64,000 nucleotides of DNA from Winogradskyella immobilis (GTDB lineage Bacteria > Bacteroidota > Bacteroidia > Flavobacteriales > Flavobacteriaceae). Below the pieces are notes generated by a model, which did no database searches, was not told the DNA's origin, and saw nothing but the letters and a program-made list of their open reading frames with translations. Positions within the stretch are counted from its first letter, which is position 1. Every line of letters starts with the position of its first letter. Shown here in pieces: positions 27,406 through 35,187 of the stretch. The position numbers were made by a program, and so were the translations under genes. The DNA is taken from contig NZ_JAIQXX010000006.1 of the NCBI RefSeq assembly GCF_021887715.1, forward strand, positions 1-64,000. The letters are read 5' to 3'.

Positions 27406-28506
27406 CTAATCTAACGTTAGAAAGTTTTTTCGAGTTTCAGAAATGTCTAATACTACGATATGCTCTTCTCCTTCGCGTAAATAATGAACTTCTAATTTTG
27501 CCTTATTGTTAAATTTATTTCTTGCTTCAGTTAAACATTCTACGTGGCAAGCGAGTTGGTTTCCAATTTGCAAAATAATATCACCACCTAAAAGCACTTC
27601 TTTATTATTAATTTTTGCATAGATGTCACCACCTCGTATTCCTGCTTTTTCAGCCGGACTATTCTTAGCTATAGTTTGAACTAAAACACCACTTTTAATA
27701 TTTAAATTAAATAATTTTTTAAATTCTGCTTTAGTAAGTAATGTCCCATTTACACCTATCCAAGGTCTATCTTCATAAGATAAAATATCTTTTGCTGTAT
27801 TGATTGAAACGACCATGCCTATTCCTTGAAAACCTCCAGAAACCGTTAGTATACTAGATGCGATACCAATTACTTTACCTTCTGAATTAAAGATTGGGCC
27901 ACCGCTATTTCCAGAATTAATAGCCGCGTCAGTTTGAATAAATTCTAAACCAACTGTTCCATCATATAAATCATCAAAATCTCTAAATGCAGAAATTATT
28001 CCTGTAGAAAATGAATTCTCAAGACCATAAGGACTTCCTATGGCATAAATTTGTTGGCCTACCGCTAACCTATCTGAATCTCCTAAAGTTGCGTGTGGTA
28101 AATCACTGTCTGGCACATTCAGTTTTAATAATGCAATGTCTGCTTGCTTATCACTTAAAAGTATAGTTGCACGTCTTTTAATACCATCGGCAGCTTTTAC
28201 ATAAATTTCTGAAGATCCTTCAACAACATGCGCTGCAGTTAAAATATGACTCTCATTAGAAATAATAACACCAGATCCTAAACCTTCATTTTCAGTTGCG
28301 CCTCTTTCTGAAAATTTAGCGGATTTAGTTAAAATAGTAACTACAGTTGGAACTACATTATTATATAAATCAATCGTTTGTTTTTCTTTTTGCGAAACAT
28401 TAGCAGGAGTTTTTCTAGCTTTTGGTCTTATATGGCTTCTCTCTTGAGCTGGAGCCATAAATAATACAGAAACGACTAGTACTATTGTTGTAAATATTTT
28501 GTGCAT
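27406..28506 (-). CDS. HtrA/DegP-like secreted serine protease with PDZ domain
   Basis: 366 residues. Signal peptide 1-20 (ending MAPAQ). The trypsin-like domain (about 45-240) has the triad His93 (TAAHVV), Asp123 (ADIALL) and Ser201 (NSGNSGGP). A PDZ domain follows (about 265-355), with GVLVQTIAKNSPAEKAGIR. One PDZ rather than two makes it closer to DegS than DegP, but the signal appears cleavable. It would act in envelope protein quality control. A second longer degQ-type protease is probably elsewhere in the genome. Confidence 0.9.
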   Translation of the reverse strand: MHKIFTTIVLVVSVLFMAPAQERSHIRPKARKTPANVSQKEKQTIDLYNNVVPTVVTILTKSAKFSERGATENEGLGSGVIISNESHILTAAHVVEGSSEIYVKAADGIKRRATILLSDKQADIALLKLNVPDSDLPHATLGDSDRLAVGQQIYAIGSPYGLENSFSTGIISAFRDFDDLYDGTVGLEFIQTDAAINSGNSGGPIFNSEGKVIGIASSILTVSGGFQGIGMVVSINTAKDILSYEDRPWIGVNGTLLTKAEFKKLFNLNIKSGVLVQTIAKNSPAEKAGIRGGDIYAKINNKEVLLGGDIILQIGNQLACHVECLTEARNKFNNKAKLEVHYLREGEEHIVVLDISETRKNFLTLD

Positions 28507-28696
28507 GTCTATTTTTTTATCAAAAATACATTAAACTAATGTATTTATTAATATCAATTGCTTAAATAAATTCTACTCTATTTACCTATGTCATTATATT
28601 TCTTTAGTAGGCTCTAAATTTTTATATTTACGTAGCTATTACGTATTCTAAAAGACTGTTTAGACTTCGGCTCCAATAAAATAATACACAACGATA

Positions 28697-29161
28697 TTGA
28701 GTGTTAAAATTATACATTATCAACCTGAATATGCTTCTGCTTTTTATAATTTAAACATAGAATGGCTAAAAACCTTTTTTTATGTTGAAGCCTATGACGA
28801 AGCTGTTTTAAGCCAACCAGAAACTTATATTATTAATAAAGGCGGACATATTTTCTTTGCAAAGCAAGGCGAGACTATTCTTGGTACCGTAGCGCTGATG
28901 CCAACGGATAATCCTAAACTACTTGAGCTTACCAAAATGGCTGTTTCACCAGCTTCTCGCGGTTTAAAAATCGGGCAGCAATTAATGCAATATTGCATTG
29001 ATTATGGAAAATCTATTGGTTTAGATGGGCTTATGTTGTATTCTAATACCATCTTAGAAAACGCGATTTACATCTATCGCAAATACGGGTTTATAGAAAT
29101 ACCTGTTGAACCTAACAGTCCTTATGTGCGTAGTAATATTAAAATGGTGTTAGAGTTGTAA
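28697..29161 (+). CDS. GNAT-family N-acetyltransferase
   Basis: 154 residues, TTG start at 28697 (no in-frame ATG nearby). The acetyl-CoA site is visible as LTKMAVSPASRGLKIGQQLMQY (motif A, R/Q-x-x-G-x-A type with RGLKIG), followed by the LYSNTILENAIYIYRKYGF motif B. Substrate unknown. It overlaps the 3' end of the convergent gene at 29150-29620 by 12 bp. Confidence 0.9.
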   Translation: MSVKIIHYQPEYASAFYNLNIEWLKTFFYVEAYDEAVLSQPETYIINKGGHIFFAKQGETILGTVALMPTDNPKLLELTKMAVSPASRGLKIGQQLMQYCIDYGKSIGLDGLMLYSNTILENAIYIYRKYGFIEIPVEPNSPYVRSNIKMVLEL

Positions 29162-29620
29162 TTGGTCTAACTCCAAACAATACGCATTCTCTTTTTTACA
29201 GAGGATACTTAAGGTTTCAAATAAATATTTTTTTAATTCTTCATCTTCTGGAAATAGTTTATATGCCAATTTAAATTCTGAATAAGCATCTTTTATCAAA
29301 AATCGTTCAAGGCGTTCTTTCCCCGATTTCATTAAAAATGTAAAAGCAATTTTGTTTTCTCGTTCTACAGAAGATAAACGGAAAGTTTCCATTTCTTGAC
29401 TATGAAGTTTAACACCTGAATAGGACATGGCCATAAAAAACACAACTAAAGCAATTACTACAAAAGCAATAATATTAGAGCTATCTAATGATATAGAAGA
29501 GAAATTGGTTATAAAACGTAATCTAGTCTTCTCTTTAGGTGAATTTCTTCGTTTAGAAAAAGGTTTTCTTTTGCGCTTTTTAGCCTTGTATTTGTGTAAT
29601 GTGATATCTGAATAACTCAT
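29150..29620 (-). CDS. Unknown single-pass membrane protein
   Basis: 156 residues. Residues 1-40 are strongly basic (KAKKRKRKPFSKRR), residues about 50-67 are a membrane helix (IIAFVVIALVVFFMAMSY), and the rest is helical, with a TPR-like stretch RLERFLIKDAYSEFKLAYKL and two Cys near the end. No known family recognised. It may be the last gene of the long minus-strand cluster, 53 bp after the 250-residue gene, but could be independent. Confidence 0.6.
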   Translation of the reverse strand: MSYSDITLHKYKAKKRKRKPFSKRRNSPKEKTRLRFITNFSSISLDSSNIIAFVVIALVVFFMAMSYSGVKLHSQEMETFRLSSVERENKIAFTFLMKSGKERLERFLIKDAYSEFKLAYKLFPEDEELKKYLFETLSILCKKENAYCLELDQLQL

Positions 29621-29673
29621 AATTAAAGGCTTTATATTATGAGTCTATTTTTTCATCTAAATGTTACTCTCTA

Positions 29674-30426
29674 TTAATCAAAATCATTATTATCACTTGG
29701 CTTTCTATTCTCAAAATCATCCGTTATAACTTTTCTTAAATAATCGCAAAACAATCTATAATTCCCATTAGTCTTATATAGTTTTAGCTCTATTTCAAAA
29801 AGATTATCATGTTGCATCTTTATTCTAGGTATATATATTTCATTAAATTTTACATTGTAATCTTTATATACCCCAAAATATTTTTTCTTTTCTGAAATTT
29901 CCAACCATTCGTATTTTTTAGAATTAATCTTTAATGATTTAATTAAAAAACTCTTGTACGGATTTGAATATTCTCCACCTCCCAAAAACCTAGTAATAAA
30001 AGTATTTATTATATAAAACAACTCTTTGCTTCTTCCTTTTCCTTTATTTATAGAATTAAAGAGTGTTACAGAAAAAATATCCTTGTCAACATTTAAATCC
30101 AGAATTTTGAAATAATAGTTTGTTTCAAAAACTCTAAATAAATTAAATAGATATGTTTTTTCATATTTGCATCTTATAATTTCTATAACATCATTATTTA
30201 CAAGGTTGAAAATTGCTAATCGTATAGAAATTAATGCATACCAACTCCAATTAAAATTATCCGAAAAATTAAACTGTTGGTATTTTAATCGTGGATTTTT
30301 ACCTATAAAGAAAAGACTAATTTCATCGGATATAATTGGATCGAAACTTAGTTCTATCGGGATCTCTGAAATACGTTGTTTCTCATAAAGTTTTAACCCT
30401 AATAACTTTATATTATTAATAATCAT
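29674..30426 (-). CDS. Unknown protein, translationally coupled to the 565-residue gene
   Basis: 250 residues, no family recognised, no signal peptide or clear membrane span. Rich in Ile, Lys, Asn and Phe; contains FNLFRVFETNYYF and a short GKGRSKELFYIINTFITRFLGGG segment. Its ATG at 30426 abuts the stop codon of the upstream gene with no spacing (TAAATG), so the two are coupled. AT content appears higher than the neighbours. It could be a recent addition to the operon. Confidence 0.6.
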   Translation of the reverse strand: MIINNIKLLGLKLYEKQRISEIPIELSFDPIISDEISLFFIGKNPRLKYQQFNFSDNFNWSWYALISIRLAIFNLVNNDVIEIIRCKYEKTYLFNLFRVFETNYYFKILDLNVDKDIFSVTLFNSINKGKGRSKELFYIINTFITRFLGGGEYSNPYKSFLIKSLKINSKKYEWLEISEKKKYFGVYKDYNVKFNEIYIPRIKMQHDNLFEIELKLYKTNGNYRLFCDYLRKVITDDFENRKPSDNNDFD

Positions 30427-32124
30427 TTAATTATTCCCAGAAGCCTTTAAAGAATCTATTTCACGCTGTAACTGTTCGATACGCTTAGTGGTTTTATCTA
30501 CCTTAGGTAAGGTTTTTAAAGAATCTATAGTTTGTTCTATAATATCTTTATCTTCTAGTTCTTCTTGGTAATATTCACCTATCTTTTCGCTTGCTCTCCA
30601 AGCTTCATTAAGCTGGTCATATACTGTTTTATCCCAACCGTTCGGGTGTTTTACGTCGATCCAAATCACATCTCGGTATTCACTATCGATTAGAACAATA
30701 TCTGGTGTAGCAGAACCATCAAACTGTTGCGCGTCTGTATCGCTGATCGATGAGATTGTTCCTAAAAAAAATAACCGTTTACGACCTGCAATTTCTTTTA
30801 TATAAGGTCTAAATTCTACTGGAGTACTTGCATTCCAATCGTATTCTTTTCGAGATTCTTTTACTTTTAATGGCATTGCAGAAACACCTGCATAACCTTG
30901 TTTTTTACTAGCATGATCAAAATAATACAATTGATCTGAACCATCTGCCGGAATAAACACACTATAACTTAAACTCGTACGATCATCTCCCACAGGTTCT
31001 AAGCCAAACCAATGGTATAAACCACTATAAGCATTAGTGTTTGAGCCTGCAAAATCAAAATCGGTAACATAAGGCTGTTGGTTTTGGTCTTTTGGCATTT
31101 CTGGTATTTTAACTGCGGTTTCCATATTCCATGGCAGCGGATTGGTAAATCCACCCAAAAACTTTAAAGATTCTGCTTGCAATTGAGATACTTTCTCAGA
31201 TAATGTATTCTGTTTGGTTAAAAACGGGTAGTTTTTAATTTCACCCGGACTGATAAAAGTACCTTTACCAATGGTAATACGTTCTAGGTAATCATTAAAA
31301 TCGTGAGCACCACTTTCTACAATCATTACGCCACCAAAGGTTGGGTAAGGAAAAAAGAAGCCTTTCCATTTTATTAGACTCACTACTTCAACCCAATTAC
31401 CGTCATCGTTTTTCATGTAAAACGTATCGCTAGGTTCATAATTAAATAGCATCCAAGGATTAAAACGTTGTACTACGGCGTTATATGTGTTTCTGCTAAA
31501 TTTTAAAGATTCACCAATAGAAAACGTTACAGGTATACGATTTTCATTAGAAAAACGAGGAAATAGTGTTGTACTACTTACGGAGAATACTTCTTCTGTA
31601 TTATCGCTAATACGTTGCATAATATACTTTTCACTTGGCTGAATGGCCATTGTCCATTTATTTTCATTATCTACACGTACTAAATGTGGTAGAGAAACAT
31701 CTTTAGTCTCTCCTACACTTTCATTAGCCATAGAGAAAATATTACGTAAGGGCTGAATACGTTCATTTTGAGTTAGTGGCAATTCTGAAATCTCTACACG
31801 GTTTAGGTTATTGTAAACGTTATAGGTTTTCATATAATCGTACATTCTATAATGCCAACCAAATGCATATAGAATACCAAAGAAAACAGCTAAAAGTGCC
31901 AAAATGCCTAATCGTTTACCCGTACTTGGTGTTTTTCGGAATTTAATTAACCCAAAAACAAGCACTAAAGCAATGATAATTATAATGAATAAATACTTAC
32001 GTAGAAATAGTAAAAAAGGCTGATAGTCGTCTCTTAGTACAAATAAAGCAATAAGTAAGCCTAAACCAACTAGTGTGGTTACTATCTTTTGTTTTCTGCC
32101 TTTTTGCCAATATCGTTTTATCAT
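30427..32124 (-). CDS. Unknown 3-TM protein of the AAA cluster
   Basis: 565 residues. Three membrane helices at about 17-29 (TLVGLGLLIALFV), 42-60 (KYLFIIIIIALVLVFGLI) and 71-88 (LGILALLAVFFGILYAFG), then a large soluble domain (about 95-530) of mixed alpha/beta look, with conserved-type segments PWMLFNYEPSDTFYMK and YHWFGLEPVGDD, and a C-terminal coiled coil (about 520-562). Location of the soluble domain is probably periplasmic from the basic N-terminus. No known family recognised. Gene order with AAA ATPase and coiled-coil protein suggests a shared envelope complex. Confidence 0.75.
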   Translation of the reverse strand: MIKRYWQKGRKQKIVTTLVGLGLLIALFVLRDDYQPFLLFLRKYLFIIIIIALVLVFGLIKFRKTPSTGKRLGILALLAVFFGILYAFGWHYRMYDYMKTYNVYNNLNRVEISELPLTQNERIQPLRNIFSMANESVGETKDVSLPHLVRVDNENKWTMAIQPSEKYIMQRISDNTEEVFSVSSTTLFPRFSNENRIPVTFSIGESLKFSRNTYNAVVQRFNPWMLFNYEPSDTFYMKNDDGNWVEVVSLIKWKGFFFPYPTFGGVMIVESGAHDFNDYLERITIGKGTFISPGEIKNYPFLTKQNTLSEKVSQLQAESLKFLGGFTNPLPWNMETAVKIPEMPKDQNQQPYVTDFDFAGSNTNAYSGLYHWFGLEPVGDDRTSLSYSVFIPADGSDQLYYFDHASKKQGYAGVSAMPLKVKESRKEYDWNASTPVEFRPYIKEIAGRKRLFFLGTISSISDTDAQQFDGSATPDIVLIDSEYRDVIWIDVKHPNGWDKTVYDQLNEAWRASEKIGEYYQEELEDKDIIEQTIDSLKTLPKVDKTTKRIEQLQREIDSLKASGNN

Positions 32125-32161
32125 GTGATGTATTGTATTCTGAAAATTAAATTATTTAAAA

Positions 32162-32211
32162 GATCCTGAAAATAACACTTCGACTGCGCTCAGTGTGACA
32201 ATTCAGGATAT
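32162..32211. repeat. Dispersed Bacteroidota repeat (CACTTCGACTGCGCTCAGTG type)
   Basis: The string CACTTCGACTGCGCTCAGTG followed by TGACA, flanked by the short inverted pair GATCCTGA / TTCAGGATATC, lies in the gap between the 185- and 565-residue genes. I recall this GC-richer sequence as a widespread intergenic repeat in Bacteroidota. Confidence 0.6.
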
Positions 32212-32220
32212 CAATATATT

Positions 32221-32778
32221 TTACATTAAGCCTTTATCTTTTAAACGCTCACGAGCACTTTTCTTTTCTACTTCAGGTTCTATTTCTATTTCGTTTTGAG
32301 ATGTATCAGTTTCATTTAAAGTCTCAGAATCTCCCTTAGAACCTTTTGTTTTTAGATCTTCAATAAACTCTTTTCCTTTTTCAACAGCATCACCTACTAT
32401 ATCTCCTATAGAATCACTTTTCTCTTCTATAACTTCAGTTGATTTAATAACGAAATTTGCTAAATAAGTACCTACTAAAGTACCAACTGCAGCAGATGAC
32501 AATGCTGAAATGCCATTATAGCTCGCAAAGATTGAAATTGGTGTTAAGAATTCTAAAACTAAAGCTGTCATAAGAAATAAAACACCTACAAATATAATTC
32601 GTGGTATAAGTGTTTGCTTATAGATAAACCCTTTAGGATTATCAGCCGCCATTTGCAAAGCTTTGCTATTCATTACTTTATTAATAAATCGGTATAAACC
32701 ATTGCCGTTAGATTCTCGCCAATACAGAAAAATACCAAATAATATCGATCCTATAAAAATTACTAATTCTATTCCCAT
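32221..32778 (-). CDS. Unknown 3-TM protein with acidic C-terminal tail
   Basis: 185 residues. Membrane helices at about 3-19 (ELVIFIGSILFGIFLYW), 59-79 (RIIFVGVLFLMTALVLEFL) and 88-110 (ISALSSAAVGTLVGTYLANFV). Residues 115-185 are charged, with EEIEIEPEVEKK-like acid blocks and a basic end (ARERLKDKG), likely cytosolic. No family recognised. The gene sits between the S23-type gene and the 565-residue gene in the same direction. Confidence 0.75.
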   Translation of the reverse strand: MGIELVIFIGSILFGIFLYWRESNGNGLYRFINKVMNSKALQMAADNPKGFIYKQTLIPRIIFVGVLFLMTALVLEFLTPISIFASYNGISALSSAAVGTLVGTYLANFVIKSTEVIEEKSDSIGDIVGDAVEKGKEFIEDLKTKGSKGDSETLNETDTSQNEIEIEPEVEKKSARERLKDKGLM

Positions 32779-32786
32779 TTGTTATA

Positions 32787-32821
32787 AGTTTGAAGCCTGT
32801 AGTTTGAAGCTAGAAGCTTTT
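32787..32821. repeat. Heptad repeat tract B
   Basis: Five in-phase 7-bp units: AGTTTGA, AGCCTGT, AGTTTGA, AGCTAGA, AGCTTTT. GAAG-containing units here are the reverse complement of the units in tract C on the other side of the S23-type gene. Confidence 0.75.
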
Positions 32822-32828
32822 ACATGCT

Positions 32829-33182
32829 TTAATTAATTTTCTTTCTAAATGCGATTGTCATATTCATTAAATCAAAACAATTTTTGTAATGAAAGTTAAA
32901 TATATCTTCTTCAATATAAGACCTTCGCTTTGCTTTATGCAAACAAGTTACAACTTCTGCAATTGAACGGATTGCATATCCTAAAAACCGTCTATACTCT
33001 GCCGCAGATTGAAGAATACTGCCTTCAGATATATTTAAAGCTATTGAATCTGAAGCTCTTCGTATTTGAGAAGACAAATTATAAAGCTCTTTATCAGGAA
33101 AACGATCTGCGAGGCTGCTCATTTCCTCTCCTAGATCCATTCCTTTTTGCCAAATAATTAAATTCTCAAATTTGAATTTCAT
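32829..33182 (-). CDS. Four-helix-bundle protein (S23 / 23S rRNA-IVS family)
   Basis: 117 residues. The family hallmarks are FENLIIWQKGMDLGEEMSSL at the N-terminus, then LSSQIRRASDSIALNISEGS and YRRFLGYAIRSIAEVVTCL. Such proteins are often encoded by intervening sequences in 23S rRNA genes and in stand-alone form elsewhere; the fold is the same as the accessory Avd protein of diversity-generating retroelements. No reverse transcriptase is near. It interrupts the AAA operon and is bounded by inverted heptad tracts B and C, which suggests a later insertion. Confidence 0.9.
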   Translation of the reverse strand: MKFKFENLIIWQKGMDLGEEMSSLADRFPDKELYNLSSQIRRASDSIALNISEGSILQSAAEYRRFLGYAIRSIAEVVTCLHKAKRRSYIEEDIFNFHYKNCFDLMNMTIAFRKKIN

Positions 33183-33210
33183 ATTATAAGTCTATATTTT
33201 CAACAATTTG

Positions 33211-33254
33211 TTACTTCTTAACTTCCTTCTTCAGGCTTCTTACTTCAAAACTCC
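33211..33254. repeat. Heptad repeat tract C
   Basis: Units with CTTC at 7- to 8-bp spacing (starts about 33214, 33222, 33229, 33236, 33243). On the opposite strand it reads GAAGTAA, GAAGCCT, GAAGAAG, so it is inverted relative to tract B across the four-helix-bundle gene. Confidence 0.65.
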
Positions 33255-33256
33255 TA

Positions 33257-34492
33257 TTAAATATTGTTACTTATCGTTTCTATAACCCAGTCTCGAAAGG
33301 AATCATCCCATGTTTCATAATTTTTATAAAACTGTTCTTTATCATACCAATATAAAAGTAATACGTCATTGGGCGCCACATTAATTAACAATTTACTTAT
33401 TAAATCTCTATGATCTAAAGATAGTGACGAATGAGGCTCGTGCATGGCAAAATACATAGATTGCTCAACGATATCATTAACTTTATATGCATTACTGCGT
33501 TCTAGTTTTTCTAAATAAATTTCTACTCCCATCACTTGTTTACGAGATTTGATATCAATTTTATTTAGATAGCTCTTAAATAATACTTTATCACTTAATA
33601 TGTCTCTAATAGGATGCTCTGCATCGGTTAAAAACTTAGACAGCTCATTCTTCTTTACACGATCGTAACGTGAAGTCTTTATCATTTCTTCTAGATTACA
33701 TTGTATGATAAGATGGTCTTTTAACTTGTCCATCAGTTCAGGTTGCGCTACATGATAAATTAAAACATCATGAATGGTGTCTTTTATAGCTTCTTTATAA
33801 GCCTCTTTACTCTCAAAAACTACTATAGGCTTTATAAAATCTCGTAAAACATATACTCCATCAAAAGCACGAGTATAAAAAGAATCTGTTGAAAAACGAA
33901 TGGAATGTAACTTTAAATCTCTACCTCTTAAATCACCATAAGTTTTAGCTGATTTTAATATTTGTGCTTGTAAAGCTTCATCAATAAAATTATGATTGGT
34001 TTTAAACTTAGTAACCAACTCTAATTGCTCTTTTTGTATACGGTCTAGATCATCAATAAGACGAAAAGAGATACTAAGGTCTTTGTATTTTAAAACATCT
34101 AGTGGTTCATAAAAAACATCTATATCTTGATCAAAATCAATACATATTGCAGAATCTCTAGTAATATCATTAATCTTAGCTCCATGTGTTCTAAACACAT
34201 GTTTCATCATTTCTCTATCAAATGAATGGAATGGCAAATACACAGGTTTTCCTTTTTGTAAAGGAGAAATAATAATACCATGCGGATTTGCATCTCCGTG
34301 ATTTAGGTATTGAATATCATTCTTTTCTTCTGCAACTTCAGGACTCCAGCCTATCCCATCTATAGAAAATGACTCTAGTTTAGTCTCGGCAAAACCTAAT
34401 GTTACAAGGCATTTATTATAACGCTCTACTAGTTTTCCACTAACAGGTATGAGTTCACTTCTATATAAATTTGCTTTTTTTAGTTTGTTCAT
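33257..34492 (-). CDS. Unknown cytosolic protein of the AAA cluster (possibly DUF6638)
   Basis: 411 residues, no signal peptide or membrane segment. Mixed alpha/beta N-terminal half with HGDANPHGIIISPLQ and FHSFDREMMKHVFRTHG, a mostly helical C-terminal half with DHRDLISKLLINVAPNDVLL. I recall this as DUF6638, but that number is from memory. It lies between the 215-residue 2-TM gene and the inserted S23-type gene, and is likely a component of the same complex. Confidence 0.75.
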   Translation of the reverse strand: MNKLKKANLYRSELIPVSGKLVERYNKCLVTLGFAETKLESFSIDGIGWSPEVAEEKNDIQYLNHGDANPHGIIISPLQKGKPVYLPFHSFDREMMKHVFRTHGAKINDITRDSAICIDFDQDIDVFYEPLDVLKYKDLSISFRLIDDLDRIQKEQLELVTKFKTNHNFIDEALQAQILKSAKTYGDLRGRDLKLHSIRFSTDSFYTRAFDGVYVLRDFIKPIVVFESKEAYKEAIKDTIHDVLIYHVAQPELMDKLKDHLIIQCNLEEMIKTSRYDRVKKNELSKFLTDAEHPIRDILSDKVLFKSYLNKIDIKSRKQVMGVEIYLEKLERSNAYKVNDIVEQSMYFAMHEPHSSLSLDHRDLISKLLINVAPNDVLLLYWYDKEQFYKNYETWDDSFRDWVIETISNNI

Positions 34493-34536
34493 AAAAACTC
34501 ATTCTAAGTACTTTCTAAAGAAAATAACTTTAGTAT

Positions 34537-35184
34537 TTATTTTGTGTAAAATGTTTCAGAATGCCTGCTTGCCTTAGAGAATGAATCAATCCATTCAATA
34601 AAACTAATTGGTTTAAAATTCCTAAGCATCAACCATTCTATCGTATCATAGATATCAGATAAAATATCTTTATGCTCTTTTCTTAGAAACACTTTTCTCT
34701 TACCATAAAATTTATCTATACTATTAAGATTAAAATTCAACTTATTTTTAATTATTTCTTCTTGAAAACTTTTGCATTCTTTAAGATTTAACATTCTCCC
34801 ATTTATAAATGGATCGAACAATACTTGATAATAGTACCCATAGCGGTCTTGATGTTTTTGCCAATCTATTCCAACGACTACAGTATAACCCCTTAATTCA
34901 CCCACTATAAAATTCTCGTGCTTAAGGAAATTATGACTTAAAAATTCAATTAAAGGTGTTTTATCTAATAATCGCTTTATAAGCCATTTTTTATAATATT
35001 CATGTTTTATAAATTCAATACTCGACATTAATAACATAAAAACAAAGACAAAAACTAACAAGAATTTAAATCTATTAATATTTGAATTTGCATTGTCAAT
35101 AAAATACATAATGAACATTATAATAACATAAACAAAAATATATGTCACATAATATGATTTAAATATGTACCAAAATCTTTTCAA
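34537..35184 (-). CDS. Unknown 2-TM protein coupled to the AAA gene
   Basis: 215 residues. Two hydrophobic helices at about 12-28 and 40-56, followed by a basic cytosolic-type domain (KHEYYKKWLIKRLLDKTP) and GELRGYTVVVGIDWQKHQDRYGYYYQ. No family recognised. It starts three bases after the AAA stop, so it is coupled. The composition is more AT-rich and Phe/Lys/Tyr-rich than the AAA gene. It may vary between genomes. Confidence 0.65.
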   Translation of the reverse strand: MKRFWYIFKSYYVTYIFVYVIIMFIMYFIDNANSNINRFKFLLVFVFVFMLLMSSIEFIKHEYYKKWLIKRLLDKTPLIEFLSHNFLKHENFIVGELRGYTVVVGIDWQKHQDRYGYYYQVLFDPFINGRMLNLKECKSFQEEIIKNKLNFNLNSIDKFYGKRKVFLRKEHKDILSDIYDTIEWLMLRNFKPISFIEWIDSFSKASRHSETFYTK

Positions 35185-35187
35185 AGC

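Noticed and set aside
32829-33182. Diversity-generating retroelement because of an Avd-like fold
   Set aside because: No reverse transcriptase, template repeat or variable repeat is seen; S23/IVP assignment is enough.
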